Shown: positions 46,044 through 55,152 of the stretch, piece by piece
How the letters are laid out: each line of letters starts with the position of its first letter
How positions within the stretch are numbered: the first letter of the stretch is position 1
NCBI GenBank assembly: GCA_026002045.1
Contig: BOAV01000003.1
Location: 1 to 64,000, forward strand
Length of the DNA stretch: 64,000 nucleotides
Direction: 5' to 3'
From: Spirochaetia bacterium
GTDB lineage: Bacteria > Spirochaetota > Spirochaetia > Treponematales > Breznakiellaceae
Position numbers and translations under genes: made by a program
The notes under the pieces: model-generated
Told to the model about the DNA's origin: nothing
Seen by the model: the letters and a program-made list of their open reading frames with translations, nothing else
Databases searched by the model: none

Positions 46044-47606
46044 ATGAGCGATGAATACATTCTTGAAATTGAAGACCTGATCAAGGATTTTCCCGGCGTG
46101 CGCGCCCTGGACCGGGTTAACCTCAAGGTTAAGCGGGGGGAAATCCATTCCCTCTGCGGGGAAAACGGCGCGGGAAAGTCCACCCTCATGAACGTCATCA
46201 GCGGGGTTTATCCCAGGGGCAGCTACGAAGGCCGGGTTATCTACCGGGGCCATGAGACTAATTACCACAGCGTCAAGGACAGTGAAAAGGAAGGGCTTGC
46301 CATCATCCATCAGGAACTGGCCCTGAGCCCCTATCTCTCGATTTATGAAAATATTTTTCTTGGACACATGAAGACCATGCCTTCCGGAGAGAAGGCTCCC
46401 GCAGGGGCCTACCGGTTCGGCATTATTAATTGGGATTATTATATAAAGGAATCGCAAAAATATCTGGATCGGGTAGGTTTGAAAGAAAGCCCCGCCACCA
46501 TTGTCAGCAAGCTGGGGGTGGGAAAACAGCAGCTCGTGGAAATTGCCCGGGCCCTTTCCAAAGAGGTGGATCTCCTCATACTTGATGAACCTACATCCTC
46601 GCTCAACGATGAGGAGAGCAGCCATCTGCTGGACCTCATCCTTGAATTCAAGCGTCAGGGCATTACCTCCATCATGATCTCCCATAAGTTGAACGAGGTC
46701 CTTAAAACAGCGGACAGCGTTACGGTCCTCCGGGACGGCAGATCCATTTCCACCTTCGATGTTAAAAAAGACAAGCTCACCGAGGCCATGCTGATCAAAG
46801 ACATGGTGGGCCGGGATCTGACCCACCGCTTCCCGGAACGGAAAAGTTTCCCCGGGGACACCATCATGGAAGTAAAGAACTGGACCGTTTACCACCCGGA
46901 TTACCATACGATTAAGGTGGTGGACAACGCTTCTTTCTACCTGCGGAAGGGGGAGATTCTGGCCTTCTGCGGCCCCATGGGGGCGGGCCGGACCGAGCTG
47001 ATGATGAGTGTCTACGGCCGATCCTACGGCTCCCGGAGCGAGGGGGAACTGTACATTCATGGTACGCAACTGCGGCTGAATTCCGCCGCGGCCGCCATCA
47101 GGGCGGGGCTGAACTATGTTTCGGAGGATCGGAAGGGCCTGGGGCTCATCCTCATCCAGGATATCAAGACCAATATTTCTACCTCCTCATTGGGGAAACT
47201 TTCCCATGCGGGGGTGATGGACGCCCAAAAAGAAATTGAAGCGGCGGAAAAGTACCGCGGGGAATTACAGATCAAAACCCCTTCGATAAACCAGCTTACC
47301 CGGAACCTTTCCGGGGGGAATCAGCAGAAGGTGGTGGTCGGCCGTTCCCTGCTGGCGGACCCGGATATTTTTATCGTGGACGAGCCCACCAGGGGAATCG
47401 ACGTGGGGGCCAAAACTGAAATCTACAGCATCCTCAACGATCTGGTTGCCCTGGGCAAGAGCGTTATCATGGTGACCTCCGAACTCCCCGAGGCACTGGG
47501 GCTGGCGGATCGGATCTATGTTATGAACGAGGGAAAAATCAAGGGTATGCTTATGCATGAGGAAGCTACCCAGGAAAAGATCATGCAAATCGCCCTGGTA
47601 GGATAA
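46044..47606 (+). CDS. gguA: Sugar ABC transporter ATPase, GguA/MmsA type
   Basis: A 520-residue double ATPase. The N-half has Walker A GENGAGKST (about 38-46), Walker B LLILDEPTSSL and the SHKL switch. The C-half has a degenerate Walker A (GPMGAGRTE near 310), signature LSGGNQQKV and Walker B IFIVDEPTRGIDVGAK. One consensus and one degenerate site is normal for carbohydrate importers of this class. ATG 46044 with GGGGGC upstream; an ATG at 45993 would lie in the repeat. Confidence 0.93.
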   Translation: MSDEYILEIEDLIKDFPGVRALDRVNLKVKRGEIHSLCGENGAGKSTLMNVISGVYPRGSYEGRVIYRGHETNYHSVKDSEKEGLAIIHQELALSPYLSIYENIFLGHMKTMPSGEKAPAGAYRFGIINWDYYIKESQKYLDRVGLKESPATIVSKLGVGKQQLVEIARALSKEVDLLILDEPTSSLNDEESSHLLDLILEFKRQGITSIMISHKLNEVLKTADSVTVLRDGRSISTFDVKKDKLTEAMLIKDMVGRDLTHRFPERKSFPGDTIMEVKNWTVYHPDYHTIKVVDNASFYLRKGEILAFCGPMGAGRTELMMSVYGRSYGSRSEGELYIHGTQLRLNSAAAAIRAGLNYVSEDRKGLGLILIQDIKTNISTSSLGKLSHAGVMDAQKEIEAAEKYRGELQIKTPSINQLTRNLSGGNQQKVVVGRSLLADPDIFIVDEPTRGIDVGAKTEIYSILNDLVALGKSVIMVTSELPEALGLADRIYVMNEGKIKGMLMHEEATQEKIMQIALVG

Positions 47607-47632
47607 ACTTTTAGACAATTAAGGAGACAGAA

Positions 47633-48823
47633 ATGAGCGACAGCGTGGATAAAAAGAATACCGTCCTTACCCTGATTAAAAACAATATCCGGAGCTATAC
47701 CATGTTCCTGGTACTGGTGGCGATCATGGTGGTTTTTGCCTTCCGGACCGGGGGCACCAACCTCAATTCCCGGAATTTTACCAATATCTTTATCCAATAT
47801 TCCTACGTGCTCATCCTGGCAGTTGGCATGGTACAGGTGATGATCATCGGCTGCGTCGACCTTTCGGTGGGTTCGGTCTGCGCCTTCGTGGGAGCCATCA
47901 GCGCCATGGTTTACAATACCGGCGTGGGGATGGTTCCTACCCTGCTGGTTGCCCTTGTCATCGGCCTCCTCATCGGCGCCTTCCAGGGCTTCTGGGTCGC
48001 CTATCTGAAAATCCCCGCCTTCATTGTTACCCTGGCGGGTATGCTTCTCTTCCGGGGCCTTACCTACATCATCACCAAGATAAATCCCATCGGCCTTAAG
48101 GACGACGGCTACAAACAGATGGCTTCGGGGATGCTGGATTTTCCGGCCCTGGAGTTCGGGGGTGTCCACTACACCGCCCTGATCATAGGGGCGGCCCTCT
48201 TCATCATCTATGCGGCATCGGAGTGTATTTCCCGGCAAAAACGAATACGGAATAAATTTGAAATTGTCCCCCTTCCCCTTTTTATCGGGAAGCTGGTGGT
48301 ATTGGGGGCCCTTATCATCGGCCTCTCCCAGCGTTTCGCCACCTACCGGGGTCTCCCCAACGTGGTCATTGTTTTGGGGATTACGGTTTTAGTCTTCAAT
48401 TTCATCATGAAAAGAACCGTTCTGGGCCGCTACATCTATGCCGTGGGGGGCAACGCCCGGTCGGCTAAACTTTCGGGGATCAATTCCGAACTGGTGTCCT
48501 TCCTGGTTTTCTGCATCATGGGGCTGCTCTCCGGTCTTGCGGCGGTGGTCTCCACAGGCTATATGAACAGCGCCCTTCCCCAGGCGGGGAACCTCTTCGA
48601 GATGGACGCCATCGCCGCCTGTTACATCGGCGGGGTTTCCGCCTCAGGCGGCATCGGTACCGTTTTCGGGGTCATTATCGGCGGTCTCGTGATGTCCGCC
48701 ATCAACAACGGTATGTCCCTGATGAACCTGGGCCAGCATTACCAGTACGTGGTCAAGGCCGCGGTGGTGCTCCTGGCGGTGTTCTACGATGTGTATACCC
48801 GGCGCAAGTCAGGGTTGAGTTAA
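47633..48823 (+). CDS. gguB: Sugar ABC transporter permease, GguB/MmsB type
   Basis: A 396-residue membrane permease with eight to ten hydrophobic segments. Family marks are VQVMIIGCVDLSVGSVCAFVGA (about 64-85), LGRYIYAVGGNARSAKLSGI (about 263-282) and CYIGGVSASGGIGTVFGVIIGGLVM (about 330-355). It forms the channel used with the GguA-like ATPase. AAGGAGA precedes the ATG. A strong terminator follows. Confidence 0.93.
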   Translation: MSDSVDKKNTVLTLIKNNIRSYTMFLVLVAIMVVFAFRTGGTNLNSRNFTNIFIQYSYVLILAVGMVQVMIIGCVDLSVGSVCAFVGAISAMVYNTGVGMVPTLLVALVIGLLIGAFQGFWVAYLKIPAFIVTLAGMLLFRGLTYIITKINPIGLKDDGYKQMASGMLDFPALEFGGVHYTALIIGAALFIIYAASECISRQKRIRNKFEIVPLPLFIGKLVVLGALIIGLSQRFATYRGLPNVVIVLGITVLVFNFIMKRTVLGRYIYAVGGNARSAKLSGINSELVSFLVFCIMGLLSGLAAVVSTGYMNSALPQAGNLFEMDAIAACYIGGVSASGGIGTVFGVIIGGLVMSAINNGMSLMNLGQHYQYVVKAAVVLLAVFYDVYTRRKSGLS

Positions 48824-48861
48824 GTGAGGCAGTTCCAAAACTAACCATCGATCCACCGACG

Positions 48862-48890
48862 AACCGCAGGGCCTGCCCTGCGGTTTTTTT
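48862..48890 (+). terminator. Rho-independent terminator of the sugar importer operon
   Basis: AACCGCAGGG and CCCTGCGGTT form a perfect 10-base stem closed by a four-base loop (CCTG), followed by eight T. Confidence 0.95.
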
Positions 48891-48911
48891 TCGATTTTTT
48901 TCATTTTTCTC

Positions 48912-48950
48912 TTGACATATTGTACTAGTGCATTTATGATTGTACTAGAT
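48912..48950 (+). promoter_or_regulatory. GntR-operon promoter with two operator repeats
   Basis: TTGACA (48912-48917) and TATGAT (48935-48940) are 17 bases apart, close to consensus. TTGTACTAG occurs twice (48920-48928 and 48940-48948), one copy in the spacer and one over the start point. The first copy extends to TGTACTAGTGCA, a near-palindrome. Autoregulation by the GntR protein is likely. The ATG at 48949 touches the second repeat, so the mRNA would be leaderless or nearly so. Confidence 0.8.
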
Positions 48951-49335
48951 GAATAGTACAAATGCCGAATCGATGAATTTCTCATTGGACCCGGCCAACG
49001 GCGTGCCCATTTACCGGCAGATCATTCAGCAGATCGAGTACGGCATTTTGTCGGAGCGGCTCAGGACCGGGGACAAACTGCCCACCATCCGCTCCCTGGC
49101 GGTTGACTTAAAGATCAACCCCAACACCATAGCCAGGGCCTACGGCGAACTGGAGATTCGGGGTATCCTGGCAACCCAGGTGGGAAGCGGCACCTATATT
49201 TCTGACAAGCGCCCCCCTGCGGAGGATGACGGCAGAATCCGCAAGATACAGGAACTGCTTGCCCGCTTTATGCAGGAGATGCGGGGGCTGGGGGCGGATA
49301 AAAAAGAGATCATCGAATTGATAGAAGAACTGTAA
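48949..49335 (+). CDS. GntR-family regulator (YtrA/YhcF type)
   Basis: A 128-residue regulator with a winged-helix GntR domain (about 15-85: VPIYRQIIQQIEYGILSERLRTGDKLPTIRSLAVDLKINPNTIARAYGELEIRGIL) and only a short C-terminal helix for dimerisation. This is the YtrA subfamily, which normally represses an ABC transporter operon encoded downstream, as seen here. No ribosome-binding site precedes ATG 48949. ATG 48973 is an alternative start but also lacks one. Confidence 0.9.
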   Translation: MNSTNAESMNFSLDPANGVPIYRQIIQQIEYGILSERLRTGDKLPTIRSLAVDLKINPNTIARAYGELEIRGILATQVGSGTYISDKRPPAEDDGRIRKIQELLARFMQEMRGLGADKKEIIELIEEL

Positions 49336-49361
49336 ATCAATGAGGGATGAAGGAGGGTGAG

Positions 49362-50330
49362 ATGAAAACAGTAAAACGGCGAAAGAATCAGGAAACCCTG
49401 GTTAAAAACAACCAGGGCCGGGAAAGGCGGCGGGATTTTATGATGGGCCGCGCGGGGATTTGCCTTTTAACAATCATTGCGGTTTTTCTGTGGATGCTGT
49501 ATGCGTCCTCCCGCCGTGTTCCCGGTTTTGCCGAATGGGGGATCTTTCTGGCGGTGTCCCTTGCGGTAATCATCATCACCTTTTCCATTCAGAAACTTGA
49601 GGAATGGGAGCGGGCCATCGTGCTCCGCTTTGGGCGCTTCAAGAAAGTGCGGGGACCGGGACTTTTCTTTCTCATTCCCATTGCGGACCGGATCGCAAAG
49701 ATCGTTGACATCCGCATTCGGGTGACGGACTTTTCCGCGCAGGAAACCCTTACCCGGGACTCGGTTACCGTTACGGTGGACGCCATCTGTTTCTGGCTGG
49801 TCTGGGACCCGGAAAAGGCGATCCTCGAAGTTGAGAATTATCAAGATGCGGTGATCCTCGCCTCCAAGACCGCGCTGCGGAACGCCGTGAGCAGCCACGA
49901 TCTTTCTACGTTTCTGGAACGGGGGGACCTCATCGAAAAGCAGATACAGGAAGATGTTGACAGGAAAACTACCGAATGGGGGATCACGGTCCAGTACATC
50001 GAAATTACCGACATCCAGATTCCGGAAGAATTGCAGGATTCCCTTTCCCGGCTTGCCCAGGCGGAGCGGGAAAAGAAGAGCCGCATCCTCCTTGCGGAAG
50101 CGGAGATCGAGATCGCCAAGAAACTTGAGGAAGCGGTACAGGTCTACGCCAAAAACGAACCGGCGATGAAACTGAAAATTCTTTCCATCCTGAACGAGGG
50201 CCTTAAAGCGGGGAACTCCATGATGCTGGTTCCCAATTCCATCACCGAGGAACTGAAAGGAAAAGACATTTTTGGTTTACAAGCCCTGAACAAGATTAAA
50301 ACCCATGAGGAAAAAGGAGACGCAAAATGA
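49362..50330 (+). CDS. SPFH/Band 7 (slipin-like) membrane protein
   Basis: A 322-residue stomatin-type protein. Two N-terminal transmembrane helices (about 28-48 and 56-76) are followed by the SPFH domain (about 77-240) with RAIVLRFGRFKKVRGPGLFFLIPIADRIAKIVDIRI, then a charged helix (about 230-265). Such proteins oligomerise on membranes and shape local lipid or protein content. Its placement inside a LolD/FtsX-type export operon is uncommon. GGAGGGTGAG before ATG 49362 decides the start over ATG 49347. The stop overlaps the next ATG (ATGA). Confidence 0.9.
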   Translation: MKTVKRRKNQETLVKNNQGRERRRDFMMGRAGICLLTIIAVFLWMLYASSRRVPGFAEWGIFLAVSLAVIIITFSIQKLEEWERAIVLRFGRFKKVRGPGLFFLIPIADRIAKIVDIRIRVTDFSAQETLTRDSVTVTVDAICFWLVWDPEKAILEVENYQDAVILASKTALRNAVSSHDLSTFLERGDLIEKQIQEDVDRKTTEWGITVQYIEITDIQIPEELQDSLSRLAQAEREKKSRILLAEAEIEIAKKLEEAVQVYAKNEPAMKLKILSILNEGLKAGNSMMLVPNSITEELKGKDIFGLQALNKIKTHEEKGDAK

Positions 50331-51016
50331 CAGTAGTAAAAGCGGAAAACGTGGTTAAGGATTACGGCCTTAACGGAAATACGGTACACGCCCTGCGCGG
50401 GGTGAACCTCGAATTTCAGGGCGGGGAATTTGCCGCCATCGCAGGCCCATCGGGAAGCGGCAAGTCAACCTTTCTCCATCTGGCGGGGTGCCTCGACACG
50501 ATCACCTCCGGGAACATAAGTATCGGCGGTTCCGACACGGCGCGGCTCTCCAAAACCCAGCTTGCGCTGCTGCGGCGGAACAGCATCGGCTTTATCTTTC
50601 AGGCATACAACCTGATCCCGGTGCTTACCGTGGAAGAGAACATCGGCTTTCCCCTTACGCTGCTGGGCATTGACCGCGGTGAAATCAGGGAGCGGGTGGC
50701 CCAGGCATTGGAGGACGTGGGTCTTGAAGATATGGCCAAACGCCGCCCCAAGGAAATGTCAGGGGGCCAGCAGCAGCGGGTGGCTATAGCCCGCGCCCTG
50801 ATAAAAAAGCCCGCACTGATCCTCGCCGATGAGCCCACCGCAAACCTCGATTCAAAAATCGGCCGGGAAATTCTTGAACTGATGGTTGCCCTGAACAAAA
50901 AAGAAGGGACCACCTTCATCTTCTCTACCCATGATTCCATGGTCATGGAATTTGCCCGCCGCATCGTGCATATCCGTGACGGCATGATCGAAAACGATGA
51001 GGTCAAATCAGCATGA
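50327..51016 (+). CDS. LolD/MacB-like ABC transporter ATPase
   Basis: A 229-residue ATPase of the LolD/MacB/FtsE group. Walker A GPSGSGKST (about 43-51), Q-loop IFQAYNLIPVLTVEENI, signature MSGGQQQRV near 144 and Walker B LILADEPTANLDSKIG. These ATPases power mechanotransmission, pulling lipoproteins or small molecules out of the inner membrane rather than through it. It serves the two permeases encoded next. Confidence 0.93.
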   Translation: MTVVKAENVVKDYGLNGNTVHALRGVNLEFQGGEFAAIAGPSGSGKSTFLHLAGCLDTITSGNISIGGSDTARLSKTQLALLRRNSIGFIFQAYNLIPVLTVEENIGFPLTLLGIDRGEIRERVAQALEDVGLEDMAKRRPKEMSGGQQQRVAIARALIKKPALILADEPTANLDSKIGREILELMVALNKKEGTTFIFSTHDSMVMEFARRIVHIRDGMIENDEVKSA

Positions 51017-51052
51017 AACCGCGTTTCATATTCGATCAATTAAGGAGTTATC

Positions 51053-52789
51053 ATGAAACACTCAAGCGTTCTTGAACTTAAGCGTATTGCCTTCCGCAGC
51101 CTGGCCCGGCACAAGGTAAAAACTTTGCTTACCTGTGCGGGAATCATGATGAGCGCGGCGGTCTTTATTATGATACGGAGCTGGCTGGGGGGGATGTTTC
51201 TGGAATCCCGGCGGAGCATCATCAACTACGAGATGGGTTCCGCAAAACTGCAAACCAAACTCTACTTTGACAAAAAAGATGAGATGCCCGCCTATGAGAA
51301 TTTCCCGGACTGGGAAATGTACGCCGATGCCCTGGACGCGGCGGGCTACAACACGGCCCCGCGGTATGACTTTTCCGGGACCCTCTTCTCATGGTCAGGC
51401 TCCTCGCCGGTGGTGATACACGGCGTGGTTCCCGAACGGGAAGCACGGATGCTGGCCTACCCGGAATACATAGAATTCGGGCGCTTTATCAAAGACGGCG
51501 AATTCGGCGTGGTCCTGGGGGTTAACACCGCGGACAAACTCAAGCTGGGGGTTCCCACCCGGCCCACAACAACAGAGCTTGAGGATCTGGTTACTACCAT
51601 CGCATCAAATAAGGCCGAGGCGGAATTTGTCCGGTCCTGTTACCAGAGTCTCCAGGCGGTTTCTGAATTGGGGGAAAGCAGGGAAATGGCCGAAGAGCGG
51701 GTGAAGGGCAGGATGGCGCTGAAGCGGGATCTTGCCCCGGCGGATTTGGAAAAACTCTGGGGCCTCTGCGGAGACGCGGGTAGAAATGACGTGCGTATCT
51801 CCACGGTGATCGATTACAAAATGGCGCCGGAGAATATCCACAGGGACAAGTGGGATGCTGACCTCTGGCCCCTCTTGACCCAGGCGGAGAAGTCCCTTGT
51901 AGGGGCAGCCTACGAATACGATGACCTGCTGGAAGCCTATATGCTGGTGGAAAGTGATCCCGCAAAACTCAACGCGGCATTGGCCGCCATGATACGCATC
52001 GACTATTCCGGCGCGGTGCGGCATGTAAACCAGGTGATCGACGCCAAGGTGGTTGGCACGATCAACTCACCGGACGTGGCCATCAACTTCAACGTGGGTT
52101 ATATGCCCCTGGACGTGCTGCAGGGAGATGATGGCATGGCCCTGGAAGGCCGGGTTACGGAACTCTTAATCCGGGACAAAAAAATGGGCGTGGCGGACAT
52201 GACCAGTAAAATCGAGACAAAGGATGCAATCAAGGCCGTCCTTGCCGCAGGGCTGGCGAAACAGGGACTCTCTTTAAGCGATGAACTGGAGGTCTTTACC
52301 TGGGAGGAGTACAACGCGGATTACCTGGGTTACGAGAGTTTGGAGTATGGGGCTACGGGCATTGTTTCCGGCCTTCTCTTCTTTCTCGCCCTCATCGGCA
52401 TAAGCAACACCATGCTGTTGGCGATATTGGAGCGGACAAAAGAAATCGGCATGATGCGCGCCATGGGCATGACCAACGGCCAGCTCGTGTTTGTCTACAT
52501 GACCGAGGCTTTCTTTCTGGGGCTTCTGGGCTCAATACTGGGAGTGATATTGGGCTGCGCCATCAATTACCCCATGGTGAAGTACGGTGTGAGCTTCGGC
52601 TCCATGGTGGAAGCCTTGGACGGTCAGGTGGCGGGTCTGCGCTCAGCCAGCATCTACCGGAGTATGTGGGATATTCCCCTCATCATTGGAACCGGTATTA
52701 TTGCCACGGTTCTCTCCTCCCTTATGGCCTTCCTTCCAACCCGGCGGGCGGTCAGGATGGAGATCACCGAAAGCCTGCGGTTTGAATAA
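51053..52789 (+). CDS. FtsX-type ABC permease, long form
   Basis: A 578-residue permease with the MacB/LolC topology: helix 1 (about 20-42), a large periplasmic domain, and three C-terminal helices (about 440-460, 487-507, 540-562). The final segment has ISNTMLLAILERTKEIGMMRAMGMTNGQLVFVYMTEAFFLGLLGSILG, the FtsX domain. The periplasmic part is enlarged by a helical insertion at about residues 180-310 that is absent from the second permease. AAGGAG precedes the ATG. Confidence 0.9.
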   Translation: MKHSSVLELKRIAFRSLARHKVKTLLTCAGIMMSAAVFIMIRSWLGGMFLESRRSIINYEMGSAKLQTKLYFDKKDEMPAYENFPDWEMYADALDAAGYNTAPRYDFSGTLFSWSGSSPVVIHGVVPEREARMLAYPEYIEFGRFIKDGEFGVVLGVNTADKLKLGVPTRPTTTELEDLVTTIASNKAEAEFVRSCYQSLQAVSELGESREMAEERVKGRMALKRDLAPADLEKLWGLCGDAGRNDVRISTVIDYKMAPENIHRDKWDADLWPLLTQAEKSLVGAAYEYDDLLEAYMLVESDPAKLNAALAAMIRIDYSGAVRHVNQVIDAKVVGTINSPDVAINFNVGYMPLDVLQGDDGMALEGRVTELLIRDKKMGVADMTSKIETKDAIKAVLAAGLAKQGLSLSDELEVFTWEEYNADYLGYESLEYGATGIVSGLLFFLALIGISNTMLLAILERTKEIGMMRAMGMTNGQLVFVYMTEAFFLGLLGSILGVILGCAINYPMVKYGVSFGSMVEALDGQVAGLRSASIYRSMWDIPLIIGTGIIATVLSSLMAFLPTRRAVRMEITESLRFE

Positions 52790-52800
52790 AGGAGCGAAAG

Positions 52801-54075
52801 ATGGGAAATAACTACAGACAGGGCGGGATGCTGACCTTTATCAAAGTTGCGTTCCGAAACATTTTCAGGAATGGCCGGCGCACGGCTTTTTGCGTGGTGG
52901 CCGTGGGGGTGGCGGTGTTTTTCATCGCCTTCTATTCGGGTTTCATCGACGGAATGCTCAACAGCATGAACGAGACGGTGCAGATATTCGAGATAGGCCA
53001 TGTGCAGGGGGTAAGCGCCCAGTACGAGGCGGAAAGCGAACTTATGCCGGTACAGTACCCCGTAGCCGAAGGCAAGAGCCTTGCCGCTCTTACGGAACAG
53101 ATTAGGGGGATCTCCGGCGTAAAGGCGGTGCTCCCCCGGATCAAAGCCTATGCCACATTGCAGGAAGCGAGCCTTAAACACGCCATCCTCTGGGGGGTGC
53201 GGATGACAGAGGAAACGAAGGTCAACTACTTCAACCTTACCGACCGGGGAGACGGACTTCTGGAGGGCCGCTATCCCGCGCCGCTCAGCAATGAGTGCGC
53301 CGTGGGCCTGCGTTTTGCGGAGAAGACCGGCCTTAAAATCGGGGATCGCATCCCCCTTAAAACCGTGTCGGCCCAGTTCTCCGACAAGCTCTGGTCGCCC
53401 ACGGTTACCGGCATCTTCCGCTTTGACTTTACCGCGGCGGATCAGGATTACATCATCGTTGATTTTGACCGGCTCCAGCGCCTCCTCGTGCTGGACGATG
53501 AGAGCCAGCAGATCATCGTCTATGCGGAAGACCCGGAAATGAGCACCCGCATAGCCGAGCAGATGAAGGGCATCATGGGAAGCGATGACCGGATCACCCG
53601 CTGGCAGGATCAGCTTTGGATAGCCATGATGGTCGGTTATAAGCCCCTGTTCACTGTTATCTTCCTGATATTCCTCGTGGTGGCCTGTCTCCTCATCGTC
53701 AACACCATCACCATGATCATCCACGAACGGATAAAGGAAATCGGCATGATGGGGAGCCTGGGCATGACCCGCCGGGAGATCGTGATGACCTTCTTCTTCG
53801 AGTCCCTGTTCCTGGCCATGTTCGGGGCTACCGTGGGGGTATTATTGGGGGGCATTATTACCGGTATCTTACAAAACACGCCGATACGATGGACCGCCAT
53901 GATGGGGGAAAGCGCCGTGGCCACCATGCCCCTGGCCAACACGATCTTTGTGGATTTCAGCTTTCCCCGCCTTTGCCAGAACTGGCTCATGGGCGTGGTG
54001 GTAACATCGATTTTCACCCTGTTCCCGTCGATAAAAAGCGCCTGGGTGGAACCGGTGGAAGCGCTGCGGAGGTAG
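52801..54075 (+). CDS. FtsX-type ABC permease, short form
   Basis: A 424-residue permease of the same class: helix 1 (about 22-44), periplasmic domain (about 45-285) and a C-terminal FtsX domain with ITMIIHERIKEIGMMGSLGMTRREIVMTFFFESLFLAMFGATVGVLLGG (about 305-355). Together with the 578-residue protein it probably forms an asymmetric pair comparable to LolC and LolE. AAAGGAGC is upstream of ATG 52801, 11 bases after the previous stop. Confidence 0.92.
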   Translation: MGNNYRQGGMLTFIKVAFRNIFRNGRRTAFCVVAVGVAVFFIAFYSGFIDGMLNSMNETVQIFEIGHVQGVSAQYEAESELMPVQYPVAEGKSLAALTEQIRGISGVKAVLPRIKAYATLQEASLKHAILWGVRMTEETKVNYFNLTDRGDGLLEGRYPAPLSNECAVGLRFAEKTGLKIGDRIPLKTVSAQFSDKLWSPTVTGIFRFDFTAADQDYIIVDFDRLQRLLVLDDESQQIIVYAEDPEMSTRIAEQMKGIMGSDDRITRWQDQLWIAMMVGYKPLFTVIFLIFLVVACLLIVNTITMIIHERIKEIGMMGSLGMTRREIVMTFFFESLFLAMFGATVGVLLGGIITGILQNTPIRWTAMMGESAVATMPLANTIFVDFSFPRLCQNWLMGVVVTSIFTLFPSIKSAWVEPVEALRR

Positions 54076-54091
54076 GATGAATGAAGAATAT

Positions 54092-54241
54092 TTAACCACA
54101 GAGTGCACAGAGAATGTACACAGAGGACACAGAGGGAAGAGGAAGAAGGGAGAAATCATGGTTTTTCTTCTCATTATTTTCTTCCTCTGTGTACTCCGTG
54201 TACCCTCTGTGTCCTGGAACCTTCGGTTCCTTCGTGGTTAA
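54092..54241. repeat. CCACAGAG-family inverted repeat
   Basis: TTAACCACAGAG at the left and CGTGGTTAA at the right bound a 150-base element with internal ACACAGAGG repeats facing CCTCTGTGT copies. It ends with an added hairpin, GGAACC-TTC-GGTTCC. It separates the permease gene from the LolA-like gene in the same operon. Confidence 0.75.
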
Positions 54242-54274
54242 TCTTCTTCTTAACTTTATGAAAGGAGCATAAGT

Positions 54275-55024
54275 ATGAAAACGAAAGTATCAGTATGCGT
54301 AGTAGTTCTCCTGGTATCGGCAGCGGTATTTCCGCTTTTTGGACAAACCCCAAATGCCGCAGAATTACTGCGGCGGGTGGATAATAACGAGGTCTACAAC
54401 ACTATCGAGTACGAAGGCGAGATGATCATCGAATACCAGAACCGGCGCTACGTGAAGGTGATGAAGACCTGGGCAAAGGGCACTGCGGACAGCTTTATCG
54501 AATTCACCAATGCCGAAGACAGGGGGACCAAGTACCTCAAGAAAGGGGCGCGGCTGTACGTGTATTCCCCCGACACCGAGGAGGTGATGCTCATTTCCGG
54601 CCATATGCTTAAAGAGAGCATGATGGGTTCCGATCTCTCCTACGAGGACACGATCAACAACGACAGCCTTTCCAGCCGTTACGATCCGGTCATTTCCGGT
54701 TCTGAGCTGTGGAACGGGCGGGACTGCTGGGTGCTGGATCTAAGCGCGAAGAAAAGAACCGAGAGTTACCCCCGGCAAAAACTCTGGATCGACAAGGAAA
54801 ACGGGGACATGCTCCACAACGAGCAGTTCGCCCTGTCCGGGGCAAAGCTCAAGGAATTCACCATGCTCAGGGTGGAAGTAATCGGCGGCAGGCGCTTCCC
54901 CGTGGAATACGAAATGCGCGACCTTTTACGGAAAAACAGCAAGACAACTTTCGTGATGAAGAACGTTGTCCTGGACCAGCCCATCGCGGACTCGGTATTC
55001 AGTCAGAGGAATCTGGAACGGTAG
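54275..55024 (+). CDS. LolA-like outer-membrane lipoprotein-sorting protein
   Basis: A 249-residue periplasmic protein with a signal peptide (MKTKVSVCVVVLLVSAAVFPLFG) and a LolA/LppX-type open beta-barrel pattern: TIEYEGEMIIEYQNRRYVKVMKTWAKG, then LYVYSPDTEEVMLISGHMLKESMMGSDLSYED and KLWIDKENGDMLHNEQFALSGAKLKEF. This fits the COG2834-type carriers of lipids or lipoproteins. It would receive cargo from the LolD/FtsX-type complex. AAAGGAGC precedes ATG 54275. Confidence 0.85.
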   Translation: MKTKVSVCVVVLLVSAAVFPLFGQTPNAAELLRRVDNNEVYNTIEYEGEMIIEYQNRRYVKVMKTWAKGTADSFIEFTNAEDRGTKYLKKGARLYVYSPDTEEVMLISGHMLKESMMGSDLSYEDTINNDSLSSRYDPVISGSELWNGRDCWVLDLSAKKRTESYPRQKLWIDKENGDMLHNEQFALSGAKLKEFTMLRVEVIGGRRFPVEYEMRDLLRKNSKTTFVMKNVVLDQPIADSVFSQRNLER

Positions 55025-55027
55025 TGG

Positions 55028-55130
55028 ACTTGTTCGAGAACCCGGTTGGTTCTCTCACAAGTCTCGCAAAATGCTACGCATTTTGCATTTTTCAGTGGAA
55101 GTTGTTCAATAACTGAAGTTATTGAACAAC
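55028..55130. repeat. Three consecutive hairpins before the outer-membrane gene
   Basis: First, ACTTGT..GAGAACC pairs with GGTTCTC..ACAAGT (55028-55062). Second, GCAAAATGC pairs with GCATTTTGC (55066-55086). Third, GTTGTTCAATAACT pairs with AGTTATTGAACAAC over a two-base centre (55101-55130). None is followed by a T run, so they are not simple terminators. Together they resemble a composite REP-type element. Confidence 0.8.
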
Positions 55131-55152
55131 TCTAATGTATGAGGGGGCGGTG

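Noticed and set aside
45942..47069. Minus-strand open frame of 375 codons
   Set aside because: Antisense to the gguA ATPase gene, which has all ATPase motifs.
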